Below, piece by piece: positions 8,108 through 10,738 of a DNA stretch of 10,738 nucleotides. The stretch's first letter is position 1. Every line of letters begins with the position of its first letter. Under the pieces are notes generated by a model. That model was not told the DNA's origin. It was given only the letters and a program-made list of their open reading frames with translations, and did not search any database. The position numbers were made by a program, and so were the translations under genes. This stretch comes from Bacteroidota bacterium (GTDB taxonomy: Bacteria > Bacteroidota > Ignavibacteria > Ignavibacteriales > Melioribacteraceae), in assembly GCA_023453125.1 (NCBI GenBank), contig JAEXUB010000033.1, positions 1 through 10,738 of the forward strand. The letters are read 5' to 3'.

Positions 8108-9007
8108 CTACTTAATTAAATGCATTAAAATATTTTCAAGCGAGGGAAGCCTTATCCCCGTCGATATAATTTCGATTCCATTCTCTGAAAGAAGCTTTTC
8201 AACTTCTTCCGCTTTCCCCTCCGCATCCATAATAACATCAATCCTGTCTCCGAAGAGATGTACATCATAACGCGTATTTGATTTAATTATTTCATTGGCT
8301 CTCCGCACGTCTGAGCATACAATTTCAAATACTGTCATTCCAAGTGATTCTTTTATCTTTGCCGGTTCGTCCATCGAAATTATCTTTCCACCGTTCATCA
8401 ATGCCACCCTATTGCATCTCTCCGCCTCATCCAGATAGGGGGTTGTAATAAAAATTGTTATTCCCTCCTTAAGCAGGTTCGATAAAATTTTCCAGAAGTC
8501 CCTTCTTGATATCGGATCAACCCCCGTAGTCGGCTCGTCAAGGAACAATATTTCCGGTTTATGAATAAGGGAACAGGCAAGCGCCAGCTTCTGCTTCATT
8601 CCCCCGGAAAGTTTATCGGCCAGCCGGTCCCTGAATGGAGTTAACCGGGTGAAATCGAGCATTTCATTCCTTCTGGCGTGATAATTCTTAACATTATGTA
8701 TATCCGCAAAGAACTCGATGTTTTCATCTACCGTCAGGTCCCCGTAAAGACTGAATTTCTGCGACAGGTAGCCAATTTTGTGCTGTATTCCTTTTCTGTT
8801 CTTTTTTATCTCTTCATTTAATAAACGCACTTCCCCGTTATCGGCATTTATCAGTCCGCACATTATTCTGATAGTAGTTGTCTTTCCTGCTCCGTCGGGA
8901 CCAACGAGTCCGAACATCTCCCCCCGGTTAACGGAAAGGCTTATCCCATCCACGGCTTTAATTTCACCGTATGATTTGTGCAGATTATTTATGGTTATAA
9001 TGCTCAT
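8108..9007 (-). CDS. ABC exporter ATPase 1, lacking the switch histidine
   Basis: 299-residue ABC ATPase, corresponding to the first half of E. coli YbhF. Walker A GPDGAGKTT is at 36-44 (Lys42), Q-loop Gln83 in YLSQKFSLY, a canonical signature LSGGMKQ at 133-139, and Walker B ILFLDE at 153-158 (Glu158). The H-loop position is proline (Pro190 in ITTPYLDEAE) instead of histidine. The same TPY form is, as I recall, found in the first domain of YbhF-type proteins, so it is a family trait rather than damage. It lies 7 nt after the membrane-fusion gene and ends in TAG 2 nt before ATPase 2. In the same frame a TAA follows six codons after that TAG. It probably pairs with ATPase 2 as an obligate heterodimer (inference). 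Confidence 0.95.
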   Translation of the reverse strand: MSIITINNLHKSYGEIKAVDGISLSVNRGEMFGLVGPDGAGKTTTIRIMCGLINADNGEVRLLNEEIKKNRKGIQHKIGYLSQKFSLYGDLTVDENIEFFADIHNVKNYHARRNEMLDFTRLTPFRDRLADKLSGGMKQKLALACSLIHKPEILFLDEPTTGVDPISRRDFWKILSNLLKEGITIFITTPYLDEAERCNRVALMNGGKIISMDEPAKIKESLGMTVFEIVCSDVRRANEIIKSNTRYDVHLFGDRIDVIMDAEGKAEEVEKLLSENGIEIISTGIRLPSLENILMHLIK

Positions 9008-9014
9008 CGGGTCT

Positions 9015-9974
9015 TTATTTTTTAATTTTTACATCAACCGGAAGCCCTGTTTTAAGAGCGCCGTCCTGATTATCTATTGCAATTTTAACCGCGAAAACCT
9101 GTTTAGTTCTCTCTTCTTTAGTCTGAATATTTTTCGGTGTAAATTCCGCCTCCGGGGAAATGAAGATCACTTTTCCGGTGCGCACTTTATCCGGTTCTCC
9201 GTCGGTTGTAATTTCTGCCGTCTGATTAAGCTTTATTTCCGGAAGGCTTTTCTCCGAAACATATATCACGACTTCAACTCTTGACAGATTCGATACTTTA
9301 AAAAGAGAGGACATCATTCCAACTGTCTCCCCCTGCTCTACAAATCTTTTTACTATTATACCGTCAATTGGGGATACAACGTAGCAGTCCCTTATGCTCT
9401 TCTTAAGGAGCTCAATTCCCGCTTCTGCTTTTTCAAGATTTCCTTTGGCCTGTGCTATTTCCTCAGGACGGGCTATATTCTCAACTTTCGACAGATTCTG
9501 TTTTGCCGCGTTAAACTGAGAGGCCGAAACATCGTAGCGGAGCATAGCATCATCCAATTGTTTTTTAGAAATAGAACGCCCTTCGTAAAGAGCTTCCATT
9601 CTCTTTTTATCGGTTTCAGCAAGGGCTAAATTTGCCGATGCCTGATTATAAATTTCGCGCGCCTGGGCGATATCCTCTTTGCGGGCCCCTTTAATAAGAA
9701 GGTCAAGCTGTGCTTTTGCAATATCCCTTCCGGCAATTGCCTGCTTAAGCTGAAGCTCATATAGTTCGGTATCCGCAACCAGAAGCGTATCCCCTTTTTT
9801 TACCTCATATCCTTCATCGGCATTCATTTTTATAATTCTCCCTGCTGTCTGTGAGCTGATTATCACATCGGTACTTTCTATTGTCCCCGATTCCTCCGCA
9901 ATAATGTTTTTACCGTCGTCGGAACAGCCCCATACCAAAGCTGAAGCAATCAATAGTGCAAATATCTTTTTCAT
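9015..9974 (-). CDS. HlyD/AcrA-type membrane-fusion lipoprotein (YbhG-like)
   Basis: 319-residue periplasmic adaptor that would link the inner-membrane exporter to an outer-membrane channel. Residues 1-16 are a lipoprotein-type signal with the acceptor Cys17 in LVWGCSDD; Trp at -2 is unusual, but the rest fits. The first lipoyl half-motif is about 30-66 (GTIESTDVIIS, AGRIIKM). An alpha-helical hairpin spans about 70-195, and the second lipoyl half is about 198-228 (VVSPIDGIIVKR, VEQGETV). A beta-barrel domain runs about 231-319. The hairpin carries a repeated R-x-E-x-IAQA element (98-105 and 169-176), as recalled in YbhG/YhiI proteins. Its ATG overlaps the TGA of the regulator gene (ATGA). 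No TolC-like outer-membrane partner is present in the window, as in the E. coli operon. Confidence 0.94.
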   Translation of the reverse strand: MKKIFALLIASALVWGCSDDGKNIIAEESGTIESTDVIISSQTAGRIIKMNADEGYEVKKGDTLLVADTELYELQLKQAIAGRDIAKAQLDLLIKGARKEDIAQAREIYNQASANLALAETDKKRMEALYEGRSISKKQLDDAMLRYDVSASQFNAAKQNLSKVENIARPEEIAQAKGNLEKAEAGIELLKKSIRDCYVVSPIDGIIVKRFVEQGETVGMMSSLFKVSNLSRVEVVIYVSEKSLPEIKLNQTAEITTDGEPDKVRTGKVIFISPEAEFTPKNIQTKEERTKQVFAVKIAIDNQDGALKTGLPVDVKIKK

Positions 9975-10579
9975 ATTTTTTCCGCTTTTAATTTTTCATA
10001 TAAAACTTTTCCTTCTTCGGTGAGAACTCCGTTGAAGATAATTTCAATTGTCATCTCCCCTGCCTGACGCGTAGTGAATGCGTTTTTTACTATAAAGTCG
10101 GGATTTATAACCGCCTGAATAGCCGCAATGTAAATCTGCAGAATTAATTCTTTCGGGGCGTTAACAACATATCCTTCCTTCTGCCCCTGCTCAATCAGCC
10201 TTCCGAAGTTTGCAAAGACTTCGCGCGCCCTCAGTTTCTCAATCTTTTCCCAGAATTGCGGGCCGAGTTTTTTTATCTCGAGCAGAGTGTTAAAGTTTAC
10301 CCTCGAGGCCATAGAGACGAAAAAATTACTTATGAGGAGCATCTTTTCAACCGAGCTTTTATCCAGGTTAAGTATATTCCTGAATTCCCTTCTTATTGTA
10401 AAGACTATTGAGTGGATAATCAGCTAAATCAGGTTTTCCTTTGTGGGAAAGTACTTGTAGATGGTTTTCTTGCTTACCCTCAGGTCCGAAGCTATCTCAT
10501 CCATTGTGGTTTTATAAAACCCCTTAGCCAGAAAGCTTTCGGTTATGTTTTTGAGCAGATTCTTCTTTTCTTCAATCAT
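9971..10579 (-). pseudogene. TetR-family repressor of the exporter operon, interrupted by an in-frame TAG after the HTH
   Basis: Reading through one TAG gives a 202-codon TetR-family regulator, a normal length. Start ATG is 10577-10579. Residues 1-51 hold a complete TetR DNA-binding domain with TTMDEIASDLRVSKKTIYKY (24-43) and FPTKENLI (44-51). Codon 52 (10424-10426) is TAG. The same frame continues with an ordinary helical ligand-binding domain to TGA at 9971-9973, with no frame change. In relatives this codon usually encodes a polar residue (KExL-x-x), so a one-base change from GAG, CAG or AAG would explain it. Downstream, ATG 10340-10342 could restart a 123-residue fragment without DNA-binding domain, but it has no good ribosome binding site. 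If truly truncated, the protein would not repress and the exporter would be constitutive. It matches cecR (ybiH) in E. coli by position. Confidence 0.85.
10424..10426 (-). other. In-frame TAG codon inside the TetR regulator
   Basis: TAG at codon 52, exactly in frame with the ATG at 10579 (51 codons upstream) and with the rest of the regulator (150 sense codons to the TGA). Protein quality is typical of TetR proteins on both sides, so a single substitution, a sequencing error or readthrough fits better than a frameshift. Confidence 0.9.
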
Positions 10580-10613
10580 AATGGAAACTATTTTTGTTTT
10601 TTACGTTTCCAAT
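10580..10613. promoter_or_regulatory. Candidate operator (inverted repeat) at the regulator promoter
   Basis: Inverted repeat with arms TGGAAAC (10582-10588) and GTTTCCA (10605-10611), 16 bp apart. Extended to nine bases the arms are AATGGAAAC and, on the other strand, ATTGGAAAC, with one mismatch. One arm overlaps the last bases of the -10 element, the predicted transcription start falls inside the repeat, and the other arm abuts the regulator ATG. This is the expected place for autorepression by the TetR protein. It would control the whole exporter operon. Confidence 0.65.
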
Positions 10614-10639
10614 ATAACTCCTTCTCTTCTCTTTGTCAA
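10611..10639 (-). promoter_or_regulatory. Sigma-70-type promoter of the regulator-exporter operon
   Basis: On the minus strand a perfect -35 TTGACA (complement of 10634-10639) is followed by exactly 17 nt and TATATT (complement of 10611-10616), five of six matches to the -10 consensus. The predicted start is near 10604, giving an AT-rich leader of about 25 nt with no clear Shine-Dalgarno. It is the best promoter in the window and sits directly against the inverted repeat. Confidence 0.75.
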
Positions 10640-10658
10640 TGATTTGCTCAAAATTTTC

Positions 10659-10683
10659 TTTAATGCTATTTTTAGGCATTAAA
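10659..10683. repeat. 8-bp inverted repeat TTTAATGC / GCATTAAA upstream of the promoter
   Basis: Arms at 10659-10666 and 10676-10683 are perfect complements with a 9-bp spacer. It begins about 20 bp upstream of the -35 element. The stem is AT-rich and no T-run follows on either strand, so it is not a good terminator; a second regulatory site is possible. No gene is visible between here and the window edge. Confidence 0.35.
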
Positions 10684-10738
10684 TTGAGGAAAAATTGGTA
10701 AATACAGATAGAATTATTGTTGTGGGAGACCGTCTCCT

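Noticed and set aside
8778..9284. A 168-codon open frame on the plus strand
   Set aside because: It crosses the junction of ATPase 1 and the membrane-fusion gene in antisense and has no domain-like sequence.
9971..10342. A 123-residue protein as a complete gene in its own right
   Set aside because: It is only the C-terminal ligand-binding part of the TetR regulator; the HTH lies upstream in the same frame across the TAG, and the internal ATG has no good ribosome binding site.
10412..10642. A 76-codon plus-strand frame over the regulator start and promoter
   Set aside because: Antisense to the TetR HTH region, with no coding character.
10725..10737. Cloning or adapter remnant suggested by overlapping type IIS restriction sites
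   Set aside because: GAGACC and CGTCTC are simply by-products of the short palindrome; nothing else vector-like is present.
1..10738. CRISPR arrays, tRNA or rRNA genes, insertion sequences
   Set aside because: I looked for regular direct repeats, cloverleaf-type segments and transposase motifs on both strands and saw none.

Overview
The window is bacterial, and every gene I can support reads on the minus strand. The AT-leaning composition suggests a member of the Bacteroidota/Ignavibacteriota/Chlorobiota (FCB) group. So do a GSCFA-family protein and a very large exported Asp-box protein of the kind that usually ends in a type IX secretion sorting domain. This is inference, because no rRNA or marker gene is present. 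Readable Shine-Dalgarno sequences (for example AAGGAG before the second permease) and an almost perfect TTGACA-17-TATATT promoter fit Ignavibacteriota somewhat better than typical Bacteroidia.

Right part (about 10640 down to 4913): a tightly packed export operon in the order TetR regulator, HlyD-type membrane-fusion lipoprotein, ABC ATPase 1, ABC ATPase 2, ABC-2 permease 1, ABC-2 permease 2. Gene junctions are overlaps or gaps of 2-7 nt. The order matches the E. coli cecR-ybhG-ybhF-ybhS-ybhR cluster, except that the double ATPase YbhF is here two separate genes. The two ATPases look like an asymmetric heterodimer: ATPase 1 has lost the switch histidine (Pro190), ATPase 2 has lost the signature serine (LPGG), and both defects should fall in the same composite ATP site. 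A promoter precedes the regulator, and a 34-bp inverted repeat touches its -10 element, a classic layout for autorepression. The regulator reading frame carries an in-frame TAG right after its helix-turn-helix.

Middle (4851-3901): a GSCFA-domain protein (SGNH-hydrolase-like), 61 nt after the last permease and possibly co-transcribed. It is followed by 296 nt of AT-rich non-coding DNA holding a 16-bp palindrome that resembles the operator half-site.

Left part (3604 to the window edge): a large exported beta-propeller protein with about 11 Asp-box/BNR motifs. Its frame is also interrupted by a TAG (149-151). Beyond it, convincing protein-like sequence continues in the same frame to the window edge.

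The main puzzle is two in-frame TAG codons in two otherwise intact genes within 10.7 kb, while two other genes (the ATPases) end at TAG in a normal-looking way. Nonsense mutation, assembly error and amber readthrough are all open; wholesale reassignment of TAG looks less likely.
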